This document shows, piece after piece, positions 32,405 through 43,526 of a DNA stretch of 64,000 nucleotides. Under the pieces are notes generated by a model that saw only the letters and a program-made list of their open reading frames with translations, was not told the DNA's origin and made no database searches. The translations under genes were made by a program, and so were the position numbers. Source of the stretch: Ipomoea triloba (Eukaryota > Streptophyta > Magnoliopsida > Solanales > Convolvulaceae); NCBI RefSeq assembly GCF_003576645.1, contig NC_044919.1:17417955-17481954 (forward strand), given 5' to 3'. Position 1 is the first letter of the stretch, and every line of letters begins with the position of its first letter.

Positions 32405-33298
32405 GAGAAAATTGCCATTTTGGTCCAATGACTATTGTAGTAGTGTTAATTGCTATCCGCGACTTTTAAAAATGTTAATTTCGTATCTTGACTATGCATT
32501 TTTTCTCAATTTTGGTCACGCCGGCCAAATTATCGGCCAAATGTGACCGGAAAAAATTAAACTTCATTTTATTCTGAATTGAAAGGGGCAAAATAATCTT
32601 TCTTGACCCTCTCTTCTCCAAACACCGATGAAGCGGCGTCGGACCGGGTATATCATGGATGTTAATCTCGTCGTTGCTATCTTCATTTGAAGAGGCAACC
32701 AATTTTTGCAAGCAAGAACTCTTGGACAGAAGAGGAAACTGCGAAAAAAAACAAAAAAAAATATGTACTGCTTTAGTGCTGATCTCATAGGTTCTCGATG
32801 ATAGGTAAAACAAGCAGAACAAAGAACTCAAAATCTTTGCAGCGGGGGTTTCTTTTGTCAGAATCATTAGGTCTTTTGTCAGAATCATTAGGTCATTAGG
32901 TTTTTGTAACAATATTTTGGCTGGGGCTATGGTTCTCCCGGAGCTCCCGGAGCGCTCCACGGTGCTGCTGTGACTAGGGCTATGGTTCTCCGACGGCAAG
33001 GGGAAGTTAGTCTTGGCTTTAGTCCCCCGGAACTGCCGAGCCGCGGTATCATAAGCACCGTCCGACACCGCTTCATCATGTTCGGAGAAGAGAGGGTCAA
33101 GAAAGACTATTTTGCCCCTTTCAATTTAGGATAAAATTAGGTTTAATTTTTTTCGGTCACATTTGGCCGGCAATTTGGTCGGCGTGACCAAAATTGAGAA
33201 AAAATGCATAGTCAAGGTACGGAATTAACATTTTTAAAAGTCGCGGATAGCAATTAGCACTACTACAATAGTCATTGGACCAAAATGGCAATTTTCTC
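32405..33298. mobile_element. Mutator-like element (894 bp) with ~240-bp TIRs carrying a host ERF gene fragment
   Basis: The terminal inverted repeats start GAGAAAATTGCCATTTTGG and pair over about 240 bp (32405-32650 with 33055-33298). The 10-bp TSD is TTATTGATTA (32395-32404) and TTGTTGATTA (33299-33308), one mismatch. It sits in the 3' LTR of the Copia element, whose intact 5' LTR shows the empty site. No MURA transposase is present. The interior carries captured coding sequence, so it fits a Pack-MULE. Confidence 0.88.
32941..33060 (-). pseudogene. Captured AP2/ERF domain fragment inside the MULE
   Basis: The minus strand reads AYDTAARQFRGTKAKTNFP, then PSENHSPSHSSTVERSGS. The first part is the C-terminal half of an AP2/ERF DNA-binding domain (AA.AYD.AAR.FRG.KAKTNFP). 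The SPSQSSTVESS-like tail is typical of the ERF subfamily that includes ERF3/ERF4-type repressors. The fragment is in frame with an ORF covering 32475-33068, but the domain's N-terminal half is missing and the remainder reads through transposon TIR. A functional transcription factor is not expected. Confidence 0.8.
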
Positions 33299-33335
33299 TT
33301 GTTGATTATCATTGAACGTAAATACACTTTGGTCA

Positions 33336-34263
33336 GGTATCCAAACACTCATCGTCTGGCGAAACTGAGATCATTTAAGTATTAAAAAAAATGAATTACC
33401 GAGTCAAGGTAATGTAATTGGCATGCGGAAAAATTAATTTAATGACTACAAGGTTTCAAATTTGATTCTTGATGAGAGCTATTTATTAGTGATCTTGATT
33501 TGAACTGGTCAACCATGGACAATTTAAATTAATTTACCTCATTGTGATCTTTTGCCAACTAGGATCACAACTCACAAGCGGACATCACTCATAGCCCAAC
33601 TTCGAGTAACAGCTACAAGCTATCCCCTAAATCAAAGAAAAATTAATTTAGTAGGTTTTAACATATTGAAAAGTTATTTAAGTTGGATGTGAGTGTATAT
33701 TTCACATAATTAATTAAAATATTTTGTTCCCTTCCAAAATTTTTCCTTCCTACAATCCCTCCCGACATGCATAACTTATAATCATTGGTTGTCATCAATA
33801 CTTATAATCATTAGTTGTCATGAATTGATGGATATAGTATTACTTTTTATAAAATTACGTTATAGTTCTTCTAATTTGAAAGTATCATTTAATGTACTGT
33901 ACTTAGTTATTGAACATACATAATAATTTTATTAAAAAAATATTTTATATCCTTTTTAAAAAAAAAAATTATTTTATATCCATATAATCATTCTGTTAAA
34001 TAATAGCATAAACTTCAAAATCAAGATTTAAAACGGAATTTTGCAGGGAAACGAAGGAGCTAGCTAGTCACCGACAGTGACTGAGGAAGGATCACGGAAT
34101 GAAGCTACAATAGATAACGTGATTTAAAGTTACGAAGTGTTTGTTTTTATATTTATTAATTTTCCCGATTTACGCCAAATGAATTTTAAATCTTCAAAAT
34201 TCGTCTAAGAATCATTAATCGGTCCACTAATCCTTAGGCCTCCCCTTACCTATACACTCTTTA
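33336..34263. other. AT-rich intergenic DNA with one short dispersed repeat
   Basis: No gene is visible. The segment TTTTGCAGGGA...GTCACCGACAGTGA.TGAGGAAGGATCA at about 34042-34100 recurs at about 44127-44180 in the same orientation. This suggests an old duplication or dispersed repeat. Confidence 0.5.
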
Positions 34264-34633
34264 GGGCAGCATTATCAATGAATATTGCAAGGGTTCATGT
34301 TAGTAAATTGTCATGTTGGCAGGAGTGAGAAGAAGTGAGAGAAGGGTAGAGAAGCAACTGCAAGCAAAGGTTCATAGTACAATAATGTGTCTGACATTTT
34401 TTTTTTAACAAAGCTGCTGTGCGCTTGAAGCGCACAGCAGGCGCGTGCAGTGCACGCGCCAGCTGGGCGCATCAGACGCGCCTGAGGCGCGCCTGACCCA
34501 TTTATTTTTAAATTTTTTTTTTATATCTAATTTATTTATTTATTTTATTCATCTCCCCTCATTTTCTCTTTCCTAATCACACTTACAAAAACTCCTCAAT
34601 TACCGCGAAAAAACTCCATTGATAAGGATGCTC
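34264..34633. mobile_element. GAGCATCC-family MITE (370 bp) with strongly palindromic GC core
   Basis: It is flanked by TTA on both sides (34261-34263, 34634-34636). The left end GGGCAGCATTATCAATG and right end CATTGATAAGGATGCTC are inverted repeats. The core (34415-34497) contains GTGCGCTTGAAGCGCAC, GGCGCGTGCAGTGCACGCGCC and GGCGCGCC-type palindromes in sharp contrast to the AT-rich flanks. Confidence 0.8.
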
Positions 34634-34660
34634 TTAGTGCAATCATTATTGCATGGAACA

Positions 34661-34880
34661 TGGTCCACACAGCTGTGTGGACCATGGTCCATGCAATAAT
34701 TTGCTCTCTTTAGTGCTTGCCTTTCATTTTTGTTTGTTTTACTTGGTGGGCCTATGGTCTTTACATTTATTAGAAAATATAACAATTGTTCGCACACACG
34801 TATCTCGGTCGATTCTTGAATTGAATGACAAATTATGAGTAATGATGTAGAATTGAGCCCTGTCAGTCATAATGTGAGAG
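34661..34880 (+). repeat. 220-bp segment repeated at 35113-35332 (likely assembly duplication)
   Basis: The stretch from TGGTCCACACAGCTGTGTGG to AATGTGAGAG is repeated without a visible difference or indel at 35113-35332. The left copy ends exactly at the single N (34881), while the right copy continues into unique sequence. That pattern fits two overlapping contigs joined without merging. Confidence 0.85.
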
Positions 34881-34884
34881 NGGC

Positions 34885-35112
34885 AAATTATTGCATGGAC
34901 CATGGTCCACACAGCTGTGTGGACCAAAAATAAAAAGTACATTATTTTTGTACTGAAGGTACATTATTTTTGTACTGTAGGTACATTATTTTAATATATA
35001 CTATCAAATAATGTACCTACAGTACAAAAATAATGTACCTTCAGTACAAAAATAATGTACTTTTTATTTTTGGTCCACACAGCTGCGTGGACCATGGTCC
35101 ATGCAATAATTT
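34885..35112. repeat. 228-bp near-perfect palindrome with internal GTACATTATTTTTGTACTG repeats
   Basis: Arms start AAATTATTGCATGGACCATGG and meet near 35000 (AATATATACTATC). Each arm has the hairpin GGTCCACACAGCTGTGTGGACC followed by three copies of a ~22-bp unit GTACATTATTTTTGTACTG. It is a foldback element or partly an inverted assembly join, since the N lies three bases to its left. Confidence 0.75.
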
Positions 35113-35332
35113 TGGTCCACACAGCTGTGTGGACCATGGTCCATGCAATAATTTGCTCTCTTTAGTGCTTGCCTTTCATTTTTGTTTGTTTTACTTGGTG
35201 GGCCTATGGTCTTTACATTTATTAGAAAATATAACAATTGTTCGCACACACGTATCTCGGTCGATTCTTGAATTGAATGACAAATTATGAGTAATGATGT
35301 AGAATTGAGCCCTGTCAGTCATAATGTGAGAG

Positions 35333-36287
35333 TTCCACTATCTTGTACGAATGACTCTTCATCATGAGCTAGCACCAAACACTAGTCTCTTTACTTAATG
35401 AGTCACTGAGTCATTGTGATTTATCCCTTCACAAATTTATCAACTTAAATGCTTTGGGGCGAGAGATATTGACATTTTATGGGCAAGAAAATATAACAAT
35501 TAAACTAATAAAATTTTAATGTCGTGATTAACAACCATTTAATTTCCTAACGTGGCAACCATGTATGTCTCTCATTTGCAAAATTATATTTGTAGGAGTA
35601 AGTTTGACTTCATTTTGTAGGTGGGAGACATGTCTTCCGGCAAACTTCATAACCACATCATCTAAGTATCTAACTGGGACAATTTTAATAATCTCATTCC
35701 AATTGCACGAATCATTATAGTAATAATCTACAAAAGTAAGGGTCGAACCTACAAGAAATTGATACAATGCAATATATATACTTAAAATTAATAAATTTTG
35801 ATAATTTGAAGTGCTAGAATTAGATAACAAAGATAAAATCCAACTCAAATAAAATAAAATTAAATCAAAACTCAGGAAGCTAAGAAATAAACGACCACGA
35901 ACCAAAATACCATATTATAGACCAAAATAGAAAAGCCTATGAACATTAATCAATACCCATTACTAATTTTGCATTTTAGTTTAACTCTGCAATCAATTAA
36001 GGGTTCGTTCTTTCTTTTATCTAACTAATCTATATGGAGTCCAGATTCAGTTACGTATTCTAACTGTTCATATGCTTAAGACATTTATTTAAACAGTTAG
36101 ACCACATTAAGTAGAAAAGAACTTACGAAATACCCGTTTTATGAACCTAATAAGACAATTAAAATTATTTATCATTTTATCCTACTGAGCATTGAATTAC
36201 TATGCATGATGCGTACTTAGTAACTCCCCTTAAAAGATTAACCTATACTAAAATTCGTCATAGATAAAGCTTGTAGCTATTGATCGT
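35333..36287. other. AT-rich intergenic DNA
   Basis: I see no gene, RNA or complete transposon here. The minus frame at 35528-35905 has no recognisable domain and low-complexity composition. Confidence 0.45.
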
Positions 36288-36556
36288 TTCGTCAAATGGC
36301 CATCCAAAATAGGGGTATTTTTGGTCTTTTCATGCTTTGATCATCTCCTTAACCCTTTACAGTGGTTTTCCTTACACATTTTAATCCAATGAAGAGGTCC
36401 GGCGAAAGCCATGTGAGCCACATTACAAAGCCACCGCTTTTGCCGGACCTCTTCATTGGATGAAAATGTGTAAGGAAAATCACTACAAAGGGTAAATGAG
36501 ATGATCAAAGCATGAAAAGACCAAAATACCCTTGTTTTTTATGATCATTTGACGAA
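36288..36556. repeat. Long hairpin/foldback element with ~120-bp arms
   Basis: Left arm 36288-36412 and right arm about 36437-36556 are inverted copies (GTATTTTTGGTCTTTTCATG with CATGAAAAGACCAAAATAC; AATGAAGAGGTCCGGC with GCCGGACCTCTTCATT). The loop is about 25 bp. Transcription from either strand would give a long double-stranded RNA. It is probably a Mutator-like MITE, but no TSD was identified. Confidence 0.75.
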
Positions 36557-36914
36557 ATTTTTTAACGGTGGACTAAAAGTGGCAAGGACTAAATTAATAA
36601 AGTGGACTAAAATTAGTAATGCCCCAATAACAGTAGGGCCAAAAATGGAAATGACTCGGAATACTGAATCATAATATTCCTTTTTATGGATGTATTTGTT
36701 TAGTGGGAAAGTGAGAGATGGGGACCGCAGGAAACATTATTTTGACGACCATTAATTAAGCGTTTTGTTTTTTAGTACGTAGTATTATTTGCAATTTTGT
36801 AATGTGAATGTGGTCCATAAGTTAACATGCATTAAGAGACTCCGCCAGGAGATAAAGGATTTGGAAGATATCATTTTCAAAGTAGTGATCAGATTTAAGA
36901 CTTATTTTTAAAGT

Positions 36915-36951
<37 letters not shown>

Positions 36952-37007
36952 ACTACTCTTGACATCATTTTGAAACGTCATAAAATTACTGTGAACTATC
37001 ATATTTG
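36557..37007. other. Intergenic DNA with an (ATT)n microsatellite
   Basis: The stretch is gene-free. An (ATT/TTA) microsatellite of about eleven units lies at roughly 36917-36950. Confidence 0.6.
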
Positions 37008-37020
37008 TTTAGCTATTAGT

Positions 37021-40000
37021 TTTTTTTTAAATCGGAAAGGAGGGGTGACCCCTGGGAGGCCGGCACCTTAGCGCGGCTCCACCACTCTGCCCGTTCTCAT
37101 GGCATGTGCCATGTCGTCGAGGTAAACATCTTCACTCACAATAGGACACACTTCCACATGTTTCCGAACATCGCCTTGGTTGGCAGCGAGCGACGCTAGG
37201 CAGTCCGCCACTCTGTTTTGTTCACGATAGACCACACGAAGGATTACCTTCCAGTTCCTGTTGAGCCACCATTTAATATTTTCAATGTACATGCGTATCG
37301 GGCCCCGTCCTGGAAAATCCTCTTGAATCCACTGGACAACACTCTTGGCGTCTGACTGAACCTCGAAATCTCGGTAGCCTTTCTGCCAAGCCCATCTCAA
37401 GCACTCCTCGAGCGCTTTCGCCTCAACAAGTACTGGTTCATCATAATGTGTTCCGCATACGAAGCCTCCAAGCCACTCGCCCTTGTTGTTCCTAATGACG
37501 CCTCCGATACCTGCCTTCTGTATCCCATGTTTGACACTGCCATCAACGTTGAGGGTGAACCGGTGATCCGCAGCAGCTTTCCATCGTATCATAATGGGCC
37601 GATTTCTTCCCGTCACTGGTTTGGTAGGATTGAGACGAGCAAAGGCGCGTTCTATCTCGTCATCAATGCCCTTGATCCAGCTGATCTTCTGTTGAATCAT
37701 CATCTCTTTATCGTTGAACACTCTTTCGCAGCGCCACCTCCAGAGCCACCAAGTTATGATGGTGAAACGGTTGGGCCAATCAGCATCTTCGACTTCTCCC
37801 TTGTCGCTGTTGATGTTATCGGCAATCCAATCCTTGAAATCGAGCTGTCTCCACCTACGTTGCCTTTCAGCAGAAGCAAACGCTCTCCATATCTCCTTTG
37901 CCTTCGCACAGCTTCTGAGAATATGGTTGGTGGTTTCCGTCGCCCCGATGCAGGTTGCGCAACTGTCCTCCGTAGTGAACCCTCTCCGTCTCCTCTCAGC
38001 ATTGCTCATCACACGATCATGCATGGCAGTCCAGATGAATGTCTTGAACTTGTTAGGGACCTTCAACTTCCACAGCTTTTCCCATGTCCTCTCCTGCACA
38101 TGAGTCTGGTAGTCGTGAAGTAACAAGAACGCAGAATTGACAGAAAACTTACCAGATGGTTCCGTGCGCCAGTAGCTTTCATCTTCACCATCATCCTCTC
38201 TAAGTGTCAAAGCCTCCAACATTTGTCTGACTCCATCTGGTAGAGTTGGCATAAGCTCCCATTTCCACCCCCTATCATTTTGCCAATATTCACTGACCCT
38301 CCTTTCAACATTATGAGCACTTCCATAGTTAGGTACGAGTTCTTCGAGAGGCTTGTCATGGACCCACGGATCAGTCCAGAAGCGGGTAGCTTTGCCATTG
38401 ATGACATGATTTCTGATCCCCATCCGAATGATGGGTGTAGCAGCGATGATTCCTCGCTAAGCATTGGAACAAGCCTGCCTCGGACACAGACTTTCTACTC
38501 CTGCTTTTCCATAGGCATACTTCCCTTTCACAACTTCAACCCAAAGAGATTGTCTATTAGTGACAATTTGCCAACCAAGTTTTGCCATAAAAGCTAAGTT
38601 CATATCCTTAGCAGATTTGATTCCAAGGCCTCCAGCTTTCTTTGGCTTCGTGACATCTGCCCAGCAAACAAGATGGCATTTTCTAACATCCGGGGTGCCG
38701 CCCCAAATGAACCTGCGGATCCGTTTATCGATTTCCTCCCAAACCCCAGCTGGCATGAAAAGGGTTTGCATGCCATAGTATGGAATTGTTTGGAGAACTG
38801 ACTGAGCCAGGATCTGCCGCCCTGCTAGCGTTAGGAATTTGGCTTTCCATCCATTAAGCATGTCATCCATCTTATCCAGCATCGGGGAGAAGAGGTTGTT
38901 TGTGACTCTGCCGTGGAGAGTGGGAACTCCGAGATACTTGCCAAGGTTGGTAGATGCAGGTATTCCAGCTATATCAGAAATCTTTCGCACTAACTCGTTA
39001 TCCACATTCTTGGAGAAGAAGATTTGCGATTTGCTTAAACTCACTTTTTGGCCCGACGCCTTGCTAAACCTTTTGAGACATTGTGAGATGATAGTGATTT
39101 GTTCCTGCGAGGCTTCAGCAAACAAAACCAAGTCATCAGCAAAAAATAAGTGGGTAAGAGTAGGGCCATACTTGGAGAGCCGAATACCTTTCCATCGCCC
39201 ACCAGCAACCTCTTCCTTAATTACGTGACTAAGACGTTCCATGCAAAGAACGAACAGGTAGGGTGACATCGCATCGCCTTGGTGGATGCCCCGAGAGGGT
39301 ACAATCTGGTCCAACTGCTTGCCATTCCATAACACTTTCAATTTAGGTGATTCCACACAAGTCATGATGTTCCTGACCCACTCATTTGACATGCCCACGT
39401 CTTTGAGGGTGTCACTGATGAAATCCCAGTTCAGTCTGTCATAGGCTTTCTCCAGGTCGATTTTTAGGACCATGAATCATTTCTTTCCCTGTTTGATACG
39501 CATGGAATGGACAACTTCTTGGTAGACTAGAATGTTATCAGTAATCTGCCTGCCTGGAACGAAGCTACTCTATTCATGTCCAATTAGTTTCTTCAGGATT
39601 GGCTTGAGCCGGTTAGTCATGGCTTTTGTAATAATTTTATAAATGACATTACAAAGGCTGATCGGGCGATATTGGCTAGCATTGGAAGGGCAATTGATTT
39701 TAGGAATAAGAGCGATTAAAGTGTCATTGATGCCTTCTTCCAAACTCCCAGATGTCATAAACTCCTCGACCTGCTTAAAGACTGACTTGCCTACAACTTG
39801 CCATGCCTTCTGATAGAAAGCAACATGAAAACCATCCGGCCCTGCTTAATTTCCTCGATTGAGAACACCCTGTTAAAAGATATCCAGTCCTCCATGCAAA
39901 GGATAGGTTATTTTCCTTGTAGTACGCCAGTGTTGTCAGCTTCTGTCTCCTTTGTGAAAATACCAATAAAATAATCTTGAATGGCCTTTTCAATTTGATG

Positions 40001-40221
40001 CTCATCAGTCATGCGGTTGCCATCCTCATTTAAGAAGTTATGCCTCTCCTTCTTTGCCTTCTTACTCTTAGTCGCGGCGTGGTAGAACTTTGTGTTTCTG
40101 TCACCCGAAGCAATCCATTCCTCCCTTGCTTGTTGAAACCAAAAGATTTCTTCTTGATGCAGTACATCTTCTAACTCATCTCTGATTTTCTTTTCTAGCT
40201 TGGTAAGTCCCGTATGACTTT
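37021..40221 (-). mobile_element. 5'-truncated L1-type LINE
   Basis: The minus-strand element ends in a short A-tail (plus-strand T-run 37021-37028) and stops at about 40221 within the region before RT. Flanking TSDs TTTAGCTATTAGT (37008-37020) and TTTAGCTATTAGTT (40222-40235) match exactly over 13 bp. Truncation at the 5' end, A-tail and variable-length TSD are the marks of target-primed reverse transcription. The endonuclease domain is missing. Confidence 0.93.
37068..40215 (-). pseudogene. LINE ORF2 remnant: reverse transcriptase, zf-RVT and RNase H
   Basis: RT blocks: LIPKINCPSNASQYRPISLC (39570-39758) and LKIDLEKAYDRLNWDFI...LFFADDLVLF (38457-39473), with the catalytic FADD intact. Then the linker GKATRFWTDPW, a zf-RVT domain (FKTFIWTAMHDRV...CATCIGATETTNHILRSC), and an RNase H domain at the C-terminus (LNVDGSVKHG, LVEAKALEE, QSDAKSVVQW, VADCLA) within 37068-38423. 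Frames are split by stops at about 38459 (TAG) and 39480 (TGA), where family alignment expects tryptophan. Further lesions lie before 39780. The RNase H domain is well preserved, so decay is modest. Confidence 0.93.
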
Positions 40222-40689
40222 TTTAGCTATTAGTTAACTAGCTAGATAGCTAGCTTATTTTGAAAAGAGGAAATGTTAGTAAATATTATATATGATGAGT
40301 AATACTATAATGTATCTATATGTGTCAAATGTTTTATGAATAAATAAAAAAAAAACTTATTTTAGATTATAGGTCATGTAAATAATATAAATGAAGACAA
40401 CTTATAACCCATTTAATATAATACATGAACAAACATCACTTACACTATGAATATGTTAGAGTATATTAAAAAATATAATATAAAATTTAAAATGAACTTT
40501 GATCAATTAATCAAGAATTCATATTTCTGGTGGAATTGGTAACAAGAGGAAGCATGGATGACGTCAAACTAGTAAAATTAATAGGGTTTGTGTTGTAAAA
40601 ATTATGCTTGGGTACTATTCTACTATCTAATGAGGGTGCTTCATATTTATGCCACATCTCATATTTATGGATTCTTGAAATAGCAATTT

Positions 40690-40987
40690 GGAAAAATTGT
40701 AATTTATGCCCCTCCATAATATGTCAATTATCAATGTCACCCCTGAATTATTAGTGGTGTAAATGTTGCTCCTCAATTTTCAAAACGGTGCATATATTGC
40801 CCCTACCGTACCATATGGAAGGGGTAATATATGTACCATTTTGAAAATTGAGGGGCAATATTTACACTTGGGAGGGGCATTATATGTATCGTTTTAAAAA
40901 TTGAAGGGCAACATTTGCACCACTAATAGTTCAGGGGTGACATTGATAATTGACATATTATGGAGGGGCATAAATTACAATTTTCCC
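40690..40987. mobile_element. Mutator-like MITE (298 bp)
   Basis: It is flanked by perfect 9-bp TSDs TAGCAATTT (40681-40689, 40988-40996). The TIRs start GGAAAAATTGTAATTTATGC and pair over about 75 bp. The interior has further inverted pairs (GCCCCTACC/GGAAGGGGTAA), so nearly the whole element can fold on itself. It has no coding capacity. Confidence 0.93.
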
Positions 40988-41039
40988 TAGCAATTTTGGG
41001 TACTATATCCTTTATACTACTATTGCACCCATTTTTTGA

Positions 41040-42730
41040 AAGGAAATAACATCAATGCATTAATAATCAATCAAGTGGAAAATACAGGCCGATGAAATAG
41101 ACCTCCACGACCCTGAGACAGACAGAGAATCAGTTGCTCATGCAAGAACATAAGGCACATGATTCGCTAATCTCCTGACATAGCGAACAGACACGTTCCC
41201 AATGTCCCTAGCAATATCACAACATTGCCTAACTAACACACCCACATCAGAGAGGTCCAAAAAATTCGAATGAAAACTATGACAAAAATTGAGACAATCG
41301 GTTTCTAAAATTAAATTAGAATAACCACTAGACTTTAGCCACGAAAGCGTTTTCTTTGCTGCCATAGTTTCAGCCACTAACAGATCACGAACTAGTCCAA
41401 GTCGCCTATCACACGCATCCACAAATCTCTCGTTATGGTCCCGAACGACTACACCATAACTCGCCCCATTTTCATAGATTGCAGCATCAACATTGCTCTT
41501 GAGTTGGTTTACTGCTGGCGGAAACCGGTAAGCAGGAGAAGGAACGGTTGCATGCACATGATCAGGTTGTGAATACGCCGCATGCCAAACTTCATGTAAA
41601 CCGACAACTTGTCTACGCATGCCAATAACAGACCAAGAGGCTTCTTTCCATACCACATAATTCCTAGTGCACCAAATGACCCACAATATAGCAGCAACAT
41701 GCACAACTTTAATCAAACAACCACCACCAATTAACTTATTCAGCAACAAAGGCAAACTCTCTTCAAATAATATTGACGAATCAATCCATACCTGCTTTGT
41801 CACCGGGCATGCACAAAAAAGGTGCTCCATATATTGTTTTCGACTCAGTAGCACAAAAAGGGCATCTACCTCCTGCCCAAACATGACGGGTTTTAAGAAA
41901 TTCGCGAACAGGAAGGACATAACGCATGCAACGCCGTAAGAAATTTTTGACCTTAGAGGGAATTGGCAATCTCTAGAGTTTGCGCCATTTTATGAAGCTC
42001 AATTGAGGATCTACAGAAAAAGATTGAAGAATTTAACATTCTATACCCATGTCTAACTGTATAAACACCTCTCCAATCACCTTTTCAGCGCCATCTGTCC
42101 TTTAACTGAGAAGAAATTGGAGTAGCTAGAATACGTGCAACATCAGAGTCCACAAACAGGTCTCTCACAATTTCACCATCCCAGTTTCCTGCCTCATCAA
42201 ACAAACCACAGGCTTTTGCCTCTCTTAGATTATCCATGCATGGCGTGATTAAGGCTGGATTGTCAACATCAGAGAGCCAAGGCCAACCCCATATCACAGT
42301 ATCCGCACCATCCCCGATTCTCTTCGTAATACTCTCTCTAAGGAGTGGTTGGCCCGCTAAAATACTCCTCCAAATATAACTTCGGTTATCCCCAAGCTGA
42401 GCATCCAAGAAATCACAATTGGGGAAATATCGTGCCTTCATAAGTTTGCCCACCAGAGATTCCGGATACAGTAGCAATCGCCATCCCTGTTTAGCTAAAA
42501 GGGCAATATTAAACTCGTGTAGCTTCTTAAATCCCAGTCCCCCATGGCATTTAGGCAAGCACATTCGGTCCCAGCTTAACCAATGAATACCCCTGCTAGC
42601 CACTCCCCCGCTCTCCCACCAGAAGCGATTCATTGTCCTCTCCATCCTATCACACATGGCCTTCGACAACAAGTATACTGACATAGAAAAAATAGGAAGG
42701 GCCTGTGCCACACATTTTAGGCACAAAAAC
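41040..42730 (-). mobile_element. Second 5'-truncated LINE fragment: RT end, zf-RVT, RNase H
   Basis: On the minus strand 42085-42726 encodes the C-terminal RT region (IHWLSWDRMCLPKCHGGLGFK, LLAKQGWRLL, IGDGADTVIWGWPWL), followed by zf-RVT pieces (about 41780-41970). 41138-41530 encodes an RNase H-like domain (SNVDAAIYENGASYGVVVRD, LLVAETMAAKKTL, LILETDCLNF). It belongs to a different LINE family from the 37-40 kb copy. Frameshifts break it. A short T-run at about 41033 may mark the A-tail; no TSD was confirmed. Confidence 0.88.
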
Positions 42731-42925
42731 GTGCACTACACGAGTGAAAATTATGCACTACAAGTAATTATGAAAGATAATATGAGGTAATTACAATTGT
42801 ACCCTTAATTGTGCGCGTGTTTTAAAAATTAGTAGGCAATATTGTGCTCTAGATTGAATTAGATCTATGGTTATAATTCCATCTTATTTCTCACCTAAAG
42901 AACATAATGTACAGGAGCCCCTTCC

Positions 42926-42982
<57 letters not shown>

Positions 42983-43090
42983 TAAGTATAACTTTTTGGC
43001 TATGGAGGCGGGAAAGAAATGAAAATGCTACCAAATTAAGATATGAGCGAAATTGATTTTTCAGATTGAGTGAGAGGGGAGAACGATCGT
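42731..43090. repeat. Intergenic DNA with a (TA)n microsatellite
   Basis: A (TA)n run with a few interruptions lies at 42926-42976. The rest is AT-rich, with no gene. Confidence 0.7.
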
Positions 43091-43107
43091 GATAGAGGTG
43101 GGAAAAT

Positions 43108-43408
43108 TATGCACATCCACCTTGCAAGGTGGACTCGGGTCTATTTTCAAAATTTTAAATTTTAATATGCAAAATAACGTTACTCAATATTTACAAATTT
43201 TGAACTCTATATTCACAATTTTGTTATATAGATTCAAAAATTGTGTTATTCTGTTTTTTTTTTTTAACTCCAAATTGTGTTATACTGTTAAATATAAAGT
43301 TATGAAATTGTGAATATAGAGATCCAAAATTGTGAACATAGAGTTCTAAAATTGTGCACATGGACCTAGGTCCACCTTGCAATGTGGATCCGGGTCCATG
43401 GCATACTA
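43108..43408. repeat. Foldback element with CCACCTTGCAAGGTGGAC ends and a ~22-bp repeat core
   Basis: The left end CACATCCACCTTGCAAGGTGGACTCGG (partial) and right end GGTCCACCTTGCAATGTGGATCC are inverted relatives. The interior holds AAATTGTGAACATAGAGTTC-like units in both orientations. A close relative with about eight such units lies at 60705-60980. Confidence 0.7.
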
Positions 43409-43463
43409 AATTTCTATAATTGTATATCGATCTAAATATTCTTAACATATTATAGAAAATTTA

Positions 43464-43489
43464 TTCCGTGCAACGGAAGAAAATACTAG
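43464..43489 (+). mobile_element. Helitron-type 3' terminus
   Basis: A perfect 6-bp stem (TTCCGT-GCA-ACGGAA, 43464-43478) is followed after seven bases by CTAG (43486-43489) and then T. Hairpin plus CTRR just before the insertion T is the Helitron 3' signature. The 5' TC end of this copy was not identified. Confidence 0.65.
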
Positions 43490-43526
43490 TATAATTAAAA
43501 ATAAGTTGACATGGATAAAATAAAGG

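Larger units (their letters stand above)
26965..33335 (+). mobile_element. Degenerate Copia retrotransposon with short LTRs, interrupted twice
   Basis: The 5' LTR (26965-27087, 123 bp) and 3' LTR (32305-33335, split by a MULE) share GTAATAGGACTCTAGTAG through TTTGGTCA. A GCTTGAGGGGG polypurine tract precedes the 3' LTR (about 32294-32304). Gag, protease, integrase, RT and RNase H lie between in Copia order but are broken by stops and by a solo LTR at about 27888-29052. No matching TSD was found, so one flank may be altered. Confidence 0.88.

Noticed and set aside
33336..33340. TSD of the 26965-33335 Copia element
   Set aside because: GGTAT on the right does not match TAGTC on the left, so no duplication was claimed.
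37446..38123. 225-codon plus-strand frame opposite the LINE
   Set aside because: It is antisense to a clear RNase H/zf-RVT coding region and has no recognisable domain.
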